Assembly (NCBI RefSeq): GCF_002723995.1 | Contig: NZ_BEWP01000004.1 | Location: forward strand, 124,001 to 188,000 | DNA length: 64,000 nt | Source: Gluconobacter kondonii | GTDB lineage: Bacteria > Pseudomonadota > Alphaproteobacteria > Acetobacterales > Acetobacteraceae | Reading direction: 5' to 3' | In this document: in pieces, positions 35,023 through 43,460 of the stretch | Position numbering within the stretch: the first letter of the stretch is position 1 | Layout: every line of letters starts with the position of its first letter | Position numbers and translations under genes: made by a program | The notes under the pieces: generated by a model | Told to the model about the DNA's origin: nothing | The model's database searches: none | Seen by the model: only the letters and a program-made list of their open reading frames with translations

Positions 35023-36447
35023 TCAGGCGGCGTGACGGTCCTTGAGGAACTGGAAGAACTCCACACCTTCGCGCAGACGACGCTTCATCATCTGCGGGCT
35101 GCGGATCATCTCGTTGACGATGGAAGCGATCTTGGAGCCACGGAAGTAGAACTTACGGTAGAACTCCTCGACGCTTTCGAAGATTTCCGTATGCGACAGA
35201 TGCGGATAATGCAGCGGTGCAATCTGCACGCCACTCTCATCGATCAGTTCGGCTTCCGCCTCGTTCAGCCAGCCATTTTCCGTCGCCTGCTTGTGCAGGA
35301 ACGTGCCGGGATACGGCGCGGCCAGAGAAACCTGCAGGGTATGCGGGTTGATCTCTTTGGCGAACTGGATCGTCTCCTGAATGGTCTCCTTCGTCTCGCC
35401 CGGCAGGCCGACGATGAAGGTGCCGTGGATCTTGATACCCAGCTTGTGGCAGTTGCGCGTGAATTCCTTGGCCGTTTCGACCAGCATGCCCTTCTTGATG
35501 TTGTGAAGGATCTGCTGGTTGCCACTCTCATACCCGACGAGCAGCAGGCGCAGGCCGTTTTCCTTGAGAACCTTCAGGGTGTCGTAAGGAACATTGGCCT
35601 TAGCGTTGCAGGACCATGTGACGCCGAGCTTGCCCATTTCGCGGGCGATGGCTTCGGCGCGGGGCAGATCGTCCGTGAAGGTGTCATCATCGAACATGAA
35701 TTCCTGCACTTCGGGGAAGTACTGCTTGGCCAGACGCACTTCGGCAGCCACATGCTCGGGGCTGCGGGTGCGGTAGCGATGGCCGCCAACCGTCTGCGGC
35801 CACAGGCAGAACGTGCAGCGCGACTTACAGCCACGGCCCGTATAGATCGAGATGTAGGGGTGCTTCAGATAGCCGATGAAATAGTCGTTGATGTTGAGGT
35901 CACGCTTGTAAACCTCGGTCACGAACGGCAGGCTGTCCATGTCCTCGATCATCGCGCGATCCTTGTTCGCGATGATCTCACCCTTCTCGTTGCGCCAGGT
36001 GATGCCGTCCACTTCCGCGAGCGGCTTGCCTTCGGCGATTTCCTTGATGGTGAAATCGAACTCGTTGCGAGCGACGAAGTCGATCGGGCTACCCTTCTCC
36101 ATGCTCTCGGTCGGCTGAACGGCAACCTTGGCGCCAACCATGCCGATCATGATCTTCGGATTGGCATCCTTGATCATCTGCGCCACGCGAACGTCAGACG
36201 CGAAGGACGGCGTGGACGTATGGATGACGACGAGGTCGCGGTTTTTCACGTCTTCAAGGATGGGATCCATGCCCATCTTGGCGGGCGGCGCATCAATCAG
36301 ACGCGATCCGGGAACGAGCGCAGCGGGCTGGGCCAGCCAGGTCGGAAACCAGAAGGACTTGATCTCGCGCTTCGCCTGGTAGCGGGAGCCCGCGCCACCG
36401 TCGAAGCCGTCAAAGGAGGGAGGCTGGAGAAAAAGGGTTCTCATCAT
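35023..36447 (-). CDS. hpnJ: Hopanoid biosynthesis B12-dependent radical SAM protein HpnJ
   Basis: 474 residues. An N-terminal cobalamin-binding-like domain (residues 1-190) precedes a radical SAM core with the C-x3-C-x2-C motif in GRGCKSRCTFCLW near residue 208. HpnJ converts the glucosamine head group of bacteriohopanetetrol into a cyclitol ether by ring contraction. Its start overlaps the hpnI stop as ATGA, so the two are translationally coupled. HpnI, HpnK and HpnJ together account for the whole cyclitol head-group route. Confidence 0.95.
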   Translation of the reverse strand: MMRTLFLQPPSFDGFDGGAGSRYQAKREIKSFWFPTWLAQPAALVPGSRLIDAPPAKMGMDPILEDVKNRDLVVIHTSTPSFASDVRVAQMIKDANPKIMIGMVGAKVAVQPTESMEKGSPIDFVARNEFDFTIKEIAEGKPLAEVDGITWRNEKGEIIANKDRAMIEDMDSLPFVTEVYKRDLNINDYFIGYLKHPYISIYTGRGCKSRCTFCLWPQTVGGHRYRTRSPEHVAAEVRLAKQYFPEVQEFMFDDDTFTDDLPRAEAIAREMGKLGVTWSCNAKANVPYDTLKVLKENGLRLLLVGYESGNQQILHNIKKGMLVETAKEFTRNCHKLGIKIHGTFIVGLPGETKETIQETIQFAKEINPHTLQVSLAAPYPGTFLHKQATENGWLNEAEAELIDESGVQIAPLHYPHLSHTEIFESVEEFYRKFYFRGSKIASIVNEMIRSPQMMKRRLREGVEFFQFLKDRHAA

Positions 36448-37655
36448 GATCGGACACTCTTTCGGGTGGCGCCGGCCTGGAGCGAGGGGGCGCAGGACAC
36501 GGAATTACGTTTTCTTCGGGCGATATGGACCGTTCTGCCCCGCCATGCAACGCGCGATCCGCGCGCACTGCCCACCATAATGGCAGCAGACAGCCAGTCA
36601 CGGACGACAAGAAGCGGGATGACACTCGGGAGCGGACAGTCCGTGGCACGGTCCATGATGCGGCTTCCAATGGCGCGGAGCAGCCATGTCAGAAGCAGCA
36701 GGAGCCATGTCCACCAGGCATTCGGACGGAACAGCACGGCCGTTACCGCCCAGAACAGGGGAAGCTGAATGGATGACAGACCATAGCCAACCGGCGCGAC
36801 ATTCTTGACGGTCCGCCCCCAGCGCAGCTCATGCGCCAGAAGTTCGCCGATCGAATGTTCGCCCACGGTCGTATGGGTGAGTGTCGGGGCGATGGCGATG
36901 TTTTCACCCCGCGCCCGGATGAGCTGACCCAACTCGGCATCATCCGCCACATGATCGACCAGTGCCTCAAGACCACCGATTTCTTCAAGGGTCTGACGCC
37001 GCAGGGCCATCGTGGCGCCCAGACAGTCCTGACGCCCGAGAAAACGGGACATCATGACGCCGGGCAGGAAATTATGATTGATCTGACAGGCACCAAGCTG
37101 CTGTACGAGCGTCCCGGCAGCAGGGCGGCCAGAATACAGGGTCGTCACCAGACCGGTCCCCTGCTCTTCCAGACTCGTCACAACATGACGCAGATAATTG
37201 GGGCTGGCGTGAATGTCCGAGTCGGAAATCACGATAATGTCATGACGGGCCTCCCCGTACATGTTCATCAGATTCCCGATCTTGCGGTTCGGACCATATT
37301 CGCGCGGATCGACCACCACGCTGACCGGAACCTGCGGGTAACGCAACCGAAGGCGTTCAATAACGGCCAGAGCCGTGTCCTGCGCGTCCTGTACGCCAAA
37401 GACGATCTGAAAATCGGAATAGTCCTGTGTGAACACGCTTTCCAGCGCATCCTCCAGCAACGGCTCGTTGCCGTGCAGAGGCTTCATGACCGTGACGGAA
37501 GGCCATGTCCGATCCGACAGGCGCAGCGCGTCATCCGCTCGGCGCTCCGTGCGACGAAACCGGGCGAGCAGGAGAGCGCCAGTCAGCGCCTGTAGGTTTC
37601 CAGCGGCAGAAACAAGGGCACAGACGCTGGCTGCGATGGTAAGAGGTAAGGGCAC
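36444..37655 (-). CDS. hpnI: Hopanoid biosynthesis glycosyltransferase HpnI
   Basis: 403 residues. Membrane GT-A transferase related to ceramide glucosyltransferases (GT21-like). It has a first hydrophobic segment (residues 1-27), VTVMKPLHGNEPLLEDALESV, a D-x-D in ISDSDIH near residue 143, DDAELG, and the HELRW acceptor motif near residue 275, followed by C-terminal hydrophobic segments. It transfers N-acetylglucosamine to bacteriohopanetetrol. The start is a GTG without a clear Shine-Dalgarno, 58 bases after hpnM. The last residues (SVRS) overlap hpnJ. Confidence 0.92.
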   Translation of the reverse strand: MPLPLTIAASVCALVSAAGNLQALTGALLLARFRRTERRADDALRLSDRTWPSVTVMKPLHGNEPLLEDALESVFTQDYSDFQIVFGVQDAQDTALAVIERLRLRYPQVPVSVVVDPREYGPNRKIGNLMNMYGEARHDIIVISDSDIHASPNYLRHVVTSLEEQGTGLVTTLYSGRPAAGTLVQQLGACQINHNFLPGVMMSRFLGRQDCLGATMALRRQTLEEIGGLEALVDHVADDAELGQLIRARGENIAIAPTLTHTTVGEHSIGELLAHELRWGRTVKNVAPVGYGLSSIQLPLFWAVTAVLFRPNAWWTWLLLLLTWLLRAIGSRIMDRATDCPLPSVIPLLVVRDWLSAAIMVGSARGSRVAWRGRTVHIARRKRNSVSCAPSLQAGATRKSVRS

Positions 37656-37713
37656 GACGGTGTTCTAGCCTTCCCGAACGCGTTTGGGAAAGCCTGCCAT
37701 CGTGGGACTGTGC

Positions 37714-38382
37714 TCAGTCATGCAGGAAATGGGCTGTCTTGTCGTCTAGGTGATCGGCCAGACCGTTGGCGCCGCCCTGGCTAAGAGCTCCTCCGAAATC
37801 GGAACGCTGCGCAGCGACCTGACTGATATGGGCGTTCAGCAGAACGTCCGTAATCCGCCAGCCCGATGCACTGTTCGTCATGATATAATCGATGGGAACG
37901 GCCTCTGCGCCATCTGTCCCGCCGATCGTCGTATCGACAATCACACCTCCGGTTGGATTCGGTCGCGTCTGTGGTGAGACGGTGAAAGCCGCCTGCGCCT
38001 GAGGCTTAAACGACGCAGCATAATGGGCGATCGTGAACTGACGGAACGAACCCAGCAGACGCGCACGGTCTGAGGGGCTGAGATTGTTATAACGCACACC
38101 GACTGAACGACGGAGAATTGCTTCCAGATCAAAGGCATGATCCACGGCAGGAGCGATCATGGTCGCACGCTGCTGGGCGGTTTTCCCGGCCTTCTGGGCA
38201 GCCTTCAGAGCATCATACAAAGCTGCAACAGGCGCCACGGCAGCGGCGGAATCCGCCGGCATGGCAACAGTCGCTTCATCGGCCCGTGCTGCCGGAGAGA
38301 ACGCCGTCAACGCAACAGGTCCCACCAGAAGGCAGGAAGACAGAAGGGACAGAGTCACTTTCGGGGAAAAACGGCAAATCAT
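37714..38382 (-). CDS. hpnM: HpnM / MlaC-family periplasmic protein
   Basis: 222 residues. A signal peptide (residues 1-34, ending AARA) is followed by the Tol-MlaC/Ttg2D fold: LYDALKAAQK, ATMIAPAVDHAFDLEAILRR, RARLLGSFRQFTIAHYAASF, VPIDYIMTNSASGWRITDVLLN. MlaC proteins carry lipids between membranes, and the HpnM subgroup occurs with hopanoid genes, so transport of hopanoid between membranes is a reasonable inference. The ATG at 38382 was chosen; one at 38418 would add 12 residues. It heads hpnM-hpnI-hpnJ-(hpnK). Confidence 0.9.
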   Translation of the reverse strand: MICRFSPKVTLSLLSSCLLVGPVALTAFSPAARADEATVAMPADSAAAVAPVAALYDALKAAQKAGKTAQQRATMIAPAVDHAFDLEAILRRSVGVRYNNLSPSDRARLLGSFRQFTIAHYAASFKPQAQAAFTVSPQTRPNPTGGVIVDTTIGGTDGAEAVPIDYIMTNSASGWRITDVLLNAHISQVAAQRSDFGGALSQGGANGLADHLDDKTAHFLHD

Positions 38383-38422
38383 GATCGTACTTTCGTCCTG
38401 GTAGACAATTCCGGGCATAGAG

Positions 38423-38466
38423 ATCAGGTTCATGACACAATGTATCAAGTTCCCTGTATCAGGTTC
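38423..38466. repeat. Three copies of ATC(A)(G/A)GTTC upstream of hpnM
   Basis: ATCAGGTTC at 38423-38431, ATCAAGTTC at 38444-38452 and ATCAGGTTC at 38458-38466, all in the same orientation. Starts are 21 and 14 bases apart. The set lies 41-84 bases upstream of the hpnM start, so it is a candidate operator. Confidence 0.55.
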
Positions 38467-38531
38467 TGGCATCCATAAAGCCATCTGTGCTCGATTAGCC
38501 ACAGGGGCGGTACGAAATATGCCGTCTGACA

Positions 38532-38561
38532 TTGAGGCGAACACGACAATGGGTCTATAGG
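38532..38561 (+). promoter_or_regulatory. Promoter candidate for hpnH
   Basis: TTGAGG (38532-38537), an 18-base spacer and TATAGG (38556-38561). It lies about 145 bases before the hpnH start. Both hexamers deviate from consensus. Confidence 0.35.
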
Positions 38562-38706
38562 CAGTCAATCTAACGCCCGATGGTCCTTCACGTTTTCCGG
38601 TTTTCAACACCGGGGCAGAAAAGGAGGCCACGGGCCATCCACGATGTGCAAGGCCCCGGGCGCCCTGATGGACGCACCTTCCGGAGGCTAGAACCAGAGG
38701 ATTATA

Positions 38707-39903
38707 ATGGCCGTTCCTTTGATGCAGGCTGTCCGAGTCGGACGGTACGTTGTCAAGCAGCACCTCACGGGCCGCAAGCGATATCCGCTGGTCCTGATGC
38801 TCGAACCGCTGTTCCGTTGCAATCTGGCATGCGCCGGTTGCGGCAAGATCGACTATCCCGCGCAGATCCTGAACCAGCGTCTCAGCCTTCAGGAATGTCT
38901 GGATGCCGACACGGAAGCCGGTGCTCCTGTCATTGCAATCGCCGGTGGTGAACCCCTCCTGCACAAGGAAATGCCCCAGATCGTCAAAGGTTTGATCGGG
39001 CGCAAAAAATACGTCTATCTGTGCACGAACGGCCTGCTGCTTGAAAAGAAGCTCGACGATTACGAGCCCTCCCCGTTCTTCTCCTGGGACGTGCACCTTG
39101 ACGGCGATCAGGTGATGCATGACGCCTCGGTGTGTCAGGACGGCGTGTATGACCGTGCCGTAGCCGCCATCCGCCTTGCAAAATCCCGTGGCTTCCGCGT
39201 GTCGATCAACTGCACCGTCTTTGACGGAGTTGTGCCCGAACGTCTCGCAGCCTTCTTCGATGAAGTCATGGCCCTCGGCGTTGACGGCATCATGACGGCT
39301 CCGGGTTACGCCTACGAGCGCGCACCGGATCAGGAGCACTTCCTGAACCGCCAGAAGACAAAGCAGCTTTTCCGCGACGTTTTCCGCCTTGGAAAAGGCA
39401 AGAAATGGCGCTTCACGCAGTCCCCGCTGTTCCTGAACTTCCTGGCCGGCAATGAAAACTATCACTGCACGCCTTGGGGCAAGCCGCTGCGTACGGTCTT
39501 TGGCTGGCAGCGTCCGTGCTATCTGCTCGGCGAAGGTTATGCCAAGACCTTCAAGGAGCTGATGGAAGACACAGCCTGGGAGCAGTACGGCACAGGCGCA
39601 TATGAGAAATGCGCCGACTGCATGGTGCATTCCGGTTACGAATCCACAGCCGTCATGGACGCTGTCGCACGCCCCTGGCACATCGCGAAGGTCGCCCTGT
39701 TCGGCCCCGAGACCGAAAAGCCGATGGTTCCGGAAATCTCACTCGCCAACCAGCGCCCTGCCGAATACGGCTATGAAGCGCAGGTCCAGCAGCAGATGGA
39801 ACGTATTTCCACAGGCGCTAAGCCCGCCCGTGGCCCGCGTGTCCGCGTCAACGGTCGCCCCGCTGCCAATACAGTTTCAGAAGCTGCCGACGCAGCAGAC
39901 TGA
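38707..39903 (+). CDS. hpnH: Adenosyl-hopene transferase HpnH (radical SAM)
   Basis: 398 residues. Joins the adenosyl moiety to diploptene/hopene, the first committed step of the C35 hopanoid side chain. C38, C42 and C45 in RCNLACAGC bind the radical SAM cluster, followed by IAGGEPLLHKEM. A second cysteine cluster CADCMVHSGYE lies near residue 302. The last 50 residues are a basic, low-complexity tail. GGAGG lies upstream with AGAGGA nearer the ATG. It is transcribed away from hpnMIJK and ends at a terminator. Confidence 0.96.
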   Translation: MAVPLMQAVRVGRYVVKQHLTGRKRYPLVLMLEPLFRCNLACAGCGKIDYPAQILNQRLSLQECLDADTEAGAPVIAIAGGEPLLHKEMPQIVKGLIGRKKYVYLCTNGLLLEKKLDDYEPSPFFSWDVHLDGDQVMHDASVCQDGVYDRAVAAIRLAKSRGFRVSINCTVFDGVVPERLAAFFDEVMALGVDGIMTAPGYAYERAPDQEHFLNRQKTKQLFRDVFRLGKGKKWRFTQSPLFLNFLAGNENYHCTPWGKPLRTVFGWQRPCYLLGEGYAKTFKELMEDTAWEQYGTGAYEKCADCMVHSGYESTAVMDAVARPWHIAKVALFGPETEKPMVPEISLANQRPAEYGYEAQVQQQMERISTGAKPARGPRVRVNGRPAANTVSEAADAAD

Positions 39904-39927
39904 AAACGGATCTGCTTAATCCGCACG

Positions 39928-39959
39928 AAAAAACCGGCTCCCTGTGAGCCGGTTTTTTT
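39928..39959 (+). terminator. Terminator of hpnH
   Basis: A perfect 12-bp stem (39928-39939 with 39946-39957 allowing A-T ends) and 6-base loop, with a T run. It lies 25 bases after the hpnH stop. Confidence 0.85.
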
Positions 39960-40053
39960 ATGGACAAGCCTCGCGTCTACACTCAGCAAATGAAGGGCAT
40001 GGCATCCGTCAGTCGTCCTGTTATGATTGACCATTCATTATTCCGGCCGGACC

Positions 40054-41346
40054 ATGCTGACCCCTATTCTTGTTATCTGCCTGCTCATTTTCCTCAATGC
40101 CGTGTTTGCCATGGGAGAAATGGCTCTCATTTCGGCGAAACGGCCACGGCTTGAGGTTTTGGCCAAGCAGGGAGTCCGGGGAGCAACAACTGCAATCCGT
40201 CTGGCGGAAGATCCGCACAGCTTCCTGCCGACTGTTCAGGTCGGCATGACGTTGGTTTCCATTCTTGAAGGTACGTTTGGCGGCAGCCAGATGGAAAGTA
40301 CCGTCACACCCTGGATTGCAGATATTCCCTCACTGCGCCCGATTGCCAGCGAAATCTCGATGGTTCTCGTTGTCGCAATCATCACCTTCGCCATGCTGGT
40401 TTTCGGTGAACTGATTCCCAAACAGATTGCCCTGCAACAACCGGAAGCCATTGCTTCACGTCTGGCCTGGCTTCTGGTTGGCGTCGCGCGCGTGGCGCAG
40501 CCGATTGTCTGGCTGCTGAGCGGCACATCCTCACTGGTTCTCCGGGCGCTTCGGATCGGCCCCCTGACGCGCGCTGCCGTGACGGAAGAAGAACTGAAAG
40601 CCGTTCTGGCCGAAGGCGCACGAGCAGGCGTACTCGAGACTGACGAGCAGGCCATGATCGAACGCCTCCTGCGTCTGGCGGACCGCCCGGTGAGAGCCAT
40701 TATGACGCCGCGCAATGAGCTCTTCTGGATCGACAGACATGCGGATCAGGAAACACTGATCCGCAAGCTGCGCCAGACTTCATATGCCCGAATCGTGGTC
40801 TGTGAAGGCGATGTCGATCATCCGGTCGGCGTCATTCTTGCCAAGGACATCATGGATCGGCTGCTTCTGAAACTGCCTGTTTCCGTTGATGCAGTCCTGC
40901 GTGAGCCTCCTGTCATCCCGGACAGTCTCAGTGCACAGGACATGATCGAGCGTATGCGCGGGGTCAATCTCGGAATTACGTTCGTTCTGGACGAATACGG
41001 TTCGTTCGAAGGTATCGTGACGCCGTCAGACGTTCTGGAAGCAATCGTTGGCGAAGAAAAAACGGAGTCCTCTTCATCTGAACTGCAGGCCGCCGAAGGC
41101 GAAGACGATTATGTCTTTGAGGGCTTCATGCCTGCGGATGAACTGCGGTCGCGCCTCAACCTACCGGAACTCCCCGGCGCTGGAGGGTACCATACCCTTG
41201 GCGGTGTCATGCTGGCGCTTCTCAGGCGCGTTCCTGCACGTGGGGACAAAGTCGCGTTTGGCGGATGGCTGTTCGAGGTTCTGGAAATGGACCGCCGTCG
41301 CGTCGGAAAGGTGAAGGTCAGTCGGCAGATCCTCGCCGAAGACTGA
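40054..41346 (+). CDS. DUF21 / CBS-domain membrane protein (CNNM/CorC/HlyC family)
   Basis: 430 residues. The N-terminal DUF21 domain has three to four membrane segments (residues about 1-150, with MGEMALISAKRPRLEVLAKQG and ELIPKQIAL). It is followed by a CBS pair (MTPRNELFWIDRHADQETL to FEGIVTPSDVLEAIVGE) and a C-terminal CorC/HlyC domain. Bacterial relatives act in magnesium or divalent-cation efflux; older databases label them hemolysins. The ATG at 40054 was chosen; a TTG at 40027 would add nine residues. Confidence 0.9.
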   Translation: MLTPILVICLLIFLNAVFAMGEMALISAKRPRLEVLAKQGVRGATTAIRLAEDPHSFLPTVQVGMTLVSILEGTFGGSQMESTVTPWIADIPSLRPIASEISMVLVVAIITFAMLVFGELIPKQIALQQPEAIASRLAWLLVGVARVAQPIVWLLSGTSSLVLRALRIGPLTRAAVTEEELKAVLAEGARAGVLETDEQAMIERLLRLADRPVRAIMTPRNELFWIDRHADQETLIRKLRQTSYARIVVCEGDVDHPVGVILAKDIMDRLLLKLPVSVDAVLREPPVIPDSLSAQDMIERMRGVNLGITFVLDEYGSFEGIVTPSDVLEAIVGEEKTESSSSELQAAEGEDDYVFEGFMPADELRSRLNLPELPGAGGYHTLGGVMLALLRRVPARGDKVAFGGWLFEVLEMDRRRVGKVKVSRQILAED

Positions 41347-41356
41347 CCGGACGGTT

Positions 41357-41791
41357 TCAGGCCCGGCTCGTGAAAAAGGCCTGCTTTTCACTGATCGGCG
41401 AGTAGGTTCCCTGATTTCCGTAGTTCTGAGGTAAAGTTGTCGCCGGAGCTGAGGTTAACAGTTCAATCACGCGCTTCTGTGCCGTAATCGCCCGTTGCAG
41501 AAGTTCGCCATTGCGCCTGCCCAGTTCCGTCATCTGTTCCAATAAATCGCGATAAGGAAGCGCTGACGACTCCAGTTGCTCTTCACTGTCTTCATCATCC
41601 GGGCGGCAGAGGCAAAGCTCTTTTTTGCGATCATTGGCGACCGTGACTTCCTGCTCCAGCGTTCTGGCGGCATTCTGCTTGTCGGGCAAGAGCGCCAAAG
41701 CATCCGGAATGCGTGCTTCTTCCAAGGCAGAGTTTTCTGCTTCCAGAATGGCGATCAGCCGCTGCATGGCGGGAATAATGGACGCGCTCAT
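41357..41791 (-). CDS. Small flagellar protein, FlgN-like
   Basis: 144 residues, mostly helical with heptad-like leucines (MQRLIAILEAENSALEEARIPDALALLPDK, LLEQMTELGRRNGELLQRAI). Size, helical character and position directly after flgJ suggest the FlgN chaperone, which holds hook-junction proteins FlgK and FlgL before export. Sequence identity is too low by eye to be certain. Its start overlaps the flgJ stop as ATGA. Confidence 0.6.
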   Translation of the reverse strand: MSASIIPAMQRLIAILEAENSALEEARIPDALALLPDKQNAARTLEQEVTVANDRKKELCLCRPDDEDSEEQLESSALPYRDLLEQMTELGRRNGELLQRAITAQKRVIELLTSAPATTLPQNYGNQGTYSPISEKQAFFTSRA

Positions 41792-42090
41792 TTCTGCTCC
41801 TGCATGGCCAGCATCTGGCGATTGATCGCATCCGTCATGCCGATACCACCATTATTTTCCATCTGTTTGGCGATCTGCTCCACCAGCATGGGCCGGAACT
41901 GCTTTTCTCCGGCTCCGCCGCTGAACATGTTGTCACTGTCGTCTTCCGTAGCGAACATGGGCTGAAGCATCTGGTTGATGGCCATGGATTCGAAATCCTG
42001 AGCGGACTTCAAGGTTTTGGCTGCATCTGCCTTCTGCCCGTGTAACGGAAATCCCTGCGATATCGTGTTACTGGTCGAAGATATGGTCAT
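41788..42090 (-). CDS. flgJ: Rod-binding protein FlgJ, N-terminal domain only
   Basis: 100 residues. Matches only the rod-binding half of FlgJ (AQDFESMAINQMLQPMF, QFRPMLVEQIAKQMENNGGIG, INRQML). The peptidoglycan hydrolase half found in enterobacterial FlgJ is missing, as is usual in Alphaproteobacteria. The A of its ATG overlaps the flgI stop in TGATG; its own stop overlaps the next gene. Confidence 0.85.
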   Translation of the reverse strand: MTISSTSNTISQGFPLHGQKADAAKTLKSAQDFESMAINQMLQPMFATEDDSDNMFSGGAGEKQFRPMLVEQIAKQMENNGGIGMTDAINRQMLAMQEQK

Positions 42091-43232
42091 CAACGCATCT
42101 CCAGTTCTGCCTGTAGGGCGCCATCAGCTTTGATGGCCTGCAATATGCTGATCATGTCTCTTGGTCCCACGCCCAGAGCATTCAGGCCCGCAACAAGCTC
42201 TCTGAGCGTTGTCCCGCCCGGCACAACCGCCAAATGCTGGTTTTTGCCCGTATCCACCTTGACGTTCGTGCGCGGCACAATAGCCGTCTGACCGTTGGAG
42301 AATGGGGCAGGTTGAGAGACTTCCGGCGTTTCAGTCACCTGCACGGTCAAATTCCCCTGTGCCACGGCAACCGTGCTGATCCGGACATCTGCTCCCATGA
42401 TGATAGTTCCGCTGGCCTCATCGACCACCACCTTGGCAGGTGTATCAGGCGTCACCAGAAGATCACCGATTCGCGAAAGTGTAGGCACAGGATCATGGCT
42501 GCTCAGATCCAGCAGGACCGTCCGCGGATCCTGAACATTCGCAATCGGCCCGAAGGTCCGGTTGATGATCGCCGCGATCCGACTCGCCGTCGTGAAATCA
42601 GGATTCCGCAGACTCAGATGCAGGTTGGCACGATGGCTGAGGTCGAAAGGCACCTCCCGTTCGACAATACCGCCATTCGCAATGTGCCCGCTTGTCGGCA
42701 CGTTGCGGGTAATTGAGGCTGCCGCACCCCGCGCGGAAAAAGCGTTTGTCGCTAACGATCCCTGAGCCACAGCATAGACTTCACCATCCGCCGCCATCAG
42801 GGGCGTGACCAGCAGTGTGCCTCCCGTAAGAGAGGACGCATCACCTGCAGCAGACACCGTCACGTCAATTCGGTTTCCACCATGCGCAAAAGCCGGGAGA
42901 TCTGCTGTCACCATGACTGCGGCAACGTCATGTGTCTGAAGCTGGGTTTCCTGATCGCGGATGTTGACGCCCAGACGATTCAGCATGGAAATCAGCGTTT
43001 CACGGGTGAAAATCGTATTGGTCAGCCGGTCTCCAGTACCATTCAGCCCCACCACCAAGCCATAACCAATCAACTGGTTGCTTCGCACGCCTTCCATATC
43101 CGTGATGTCCTTGATGCGGACACTAGCTGCCAGAGCGAAACCCGGAAGCAAAAGCAGCCCAACGCAAACAAGCGCAGTAAGCCGCTGCCTCAGAATGCGA
43201 AAAGATGACGGAGATCGCAGAATAAAACGCAT
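42090..43232 (-). CDS. flgI: Flagellar P-ring protein FlgI
   Basis: 380 residues. Forms the periplasmic P-ring around the flagellar rod. A signal peptide (residues 1-35, ending GFALA) is followed by the family opening VRIKDITDMEGVRSNQLIGYGLVVGL, split here to SVRIKDITDMEGV and NQLIGYGLVVGLNGTGD. The C-terminal LVAGLNALGVGPRDMISILQ is also typical. First of three overlapping leftward flagellar genes; the L-ring gene flgH and rod genes are not in the window. Confidence 0.96.
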   Translation of the reverse strand: MRFILRSPSSFRILRQRLTALVCVGLLLLPGFALAASVRIKDITDMEGVRSNQLIGYGLVVGLNGTGDRLTNTIFTRETLISMLNRLGVNIRDQETQLQTHDVAAVMVTADLPAFAHGGNRIDVTVSAAGDASSLTGGTLLVTPLMAADGEVYAVAQGSLATNAFSARGAAASITRNVPTSGHIANGGIVEREVPFDLSHRANLHLSLRNPDFTTASRIAAIINRTFGPIANVQDPRTVLLDLSSHDPVPTLSRIGDLLVTPDTPAKVVVDEASGTIIMGADVRISTVAVAQGNLTVQVTETPEVSQPAPFSNGQTAIVPRTNVKVDTGKNQHLAVVPGGTTLRELVAGLNALGVGPRDMISILQAIKADGALQAELEMR

Positions 43233-43372
43233 AGGCGACGGGGGGTATCCTGATGCCTGCTAGACAGGTCTGGGGGGCTCAGGTGTTGAGGATGGCCTTA
43301 CAGGGTAAAGAAACCCCTAACGGAGACGCAGATTTCCGCGCTTTCCAAGAAACAGACAAAGCATCTTCGGGG

Positions 43373-43401
43373 TTGGCGGATGCGCCTTGGGTAGTTATAA
43401 G
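43373..43401 (+). promoter_or_regulatory. Sigma-70-type promoter candidate for dksA
   Basis: TTGGCG (43373-43378), 17-base spacer, TATAAG (43396-43401), about 60 bases before the dksA start. Confidence 0.5.
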
Positions 43402-43460
43402 CCGCGCGTTATCGCCTGCGGCTGTTGGAAGCGGACGTCGGCGGATCAGCCAGGGATTGG

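Larger units (their letters stand above)
38383..38706. other. Divergent regulatory region hpnM / hpnH
   Basis: About 320 bases without a gene between two divergent hopanoid genes. It contains three near-identical 9-base repeats close to hpnM, a rightward promoter candidate at 38532-38561, and a GGAGG-containing stretch before hpnH. Confidence 0.5.

Noticed and set aside
35032-36768. 578-codon frame opposite hpnJ and part of hpnI
   Set aside because: It spans two well-supported genes in antisense, so it is a shadow of their GC-rich third positions.
38383-39681. Continuation of the hpnM frame upstream, antisense to hpnH
   Set aside because: The hpnM signal peptide begins at 38382 or 38418; beyond that the frame runs antisense to hpnH with no homology.
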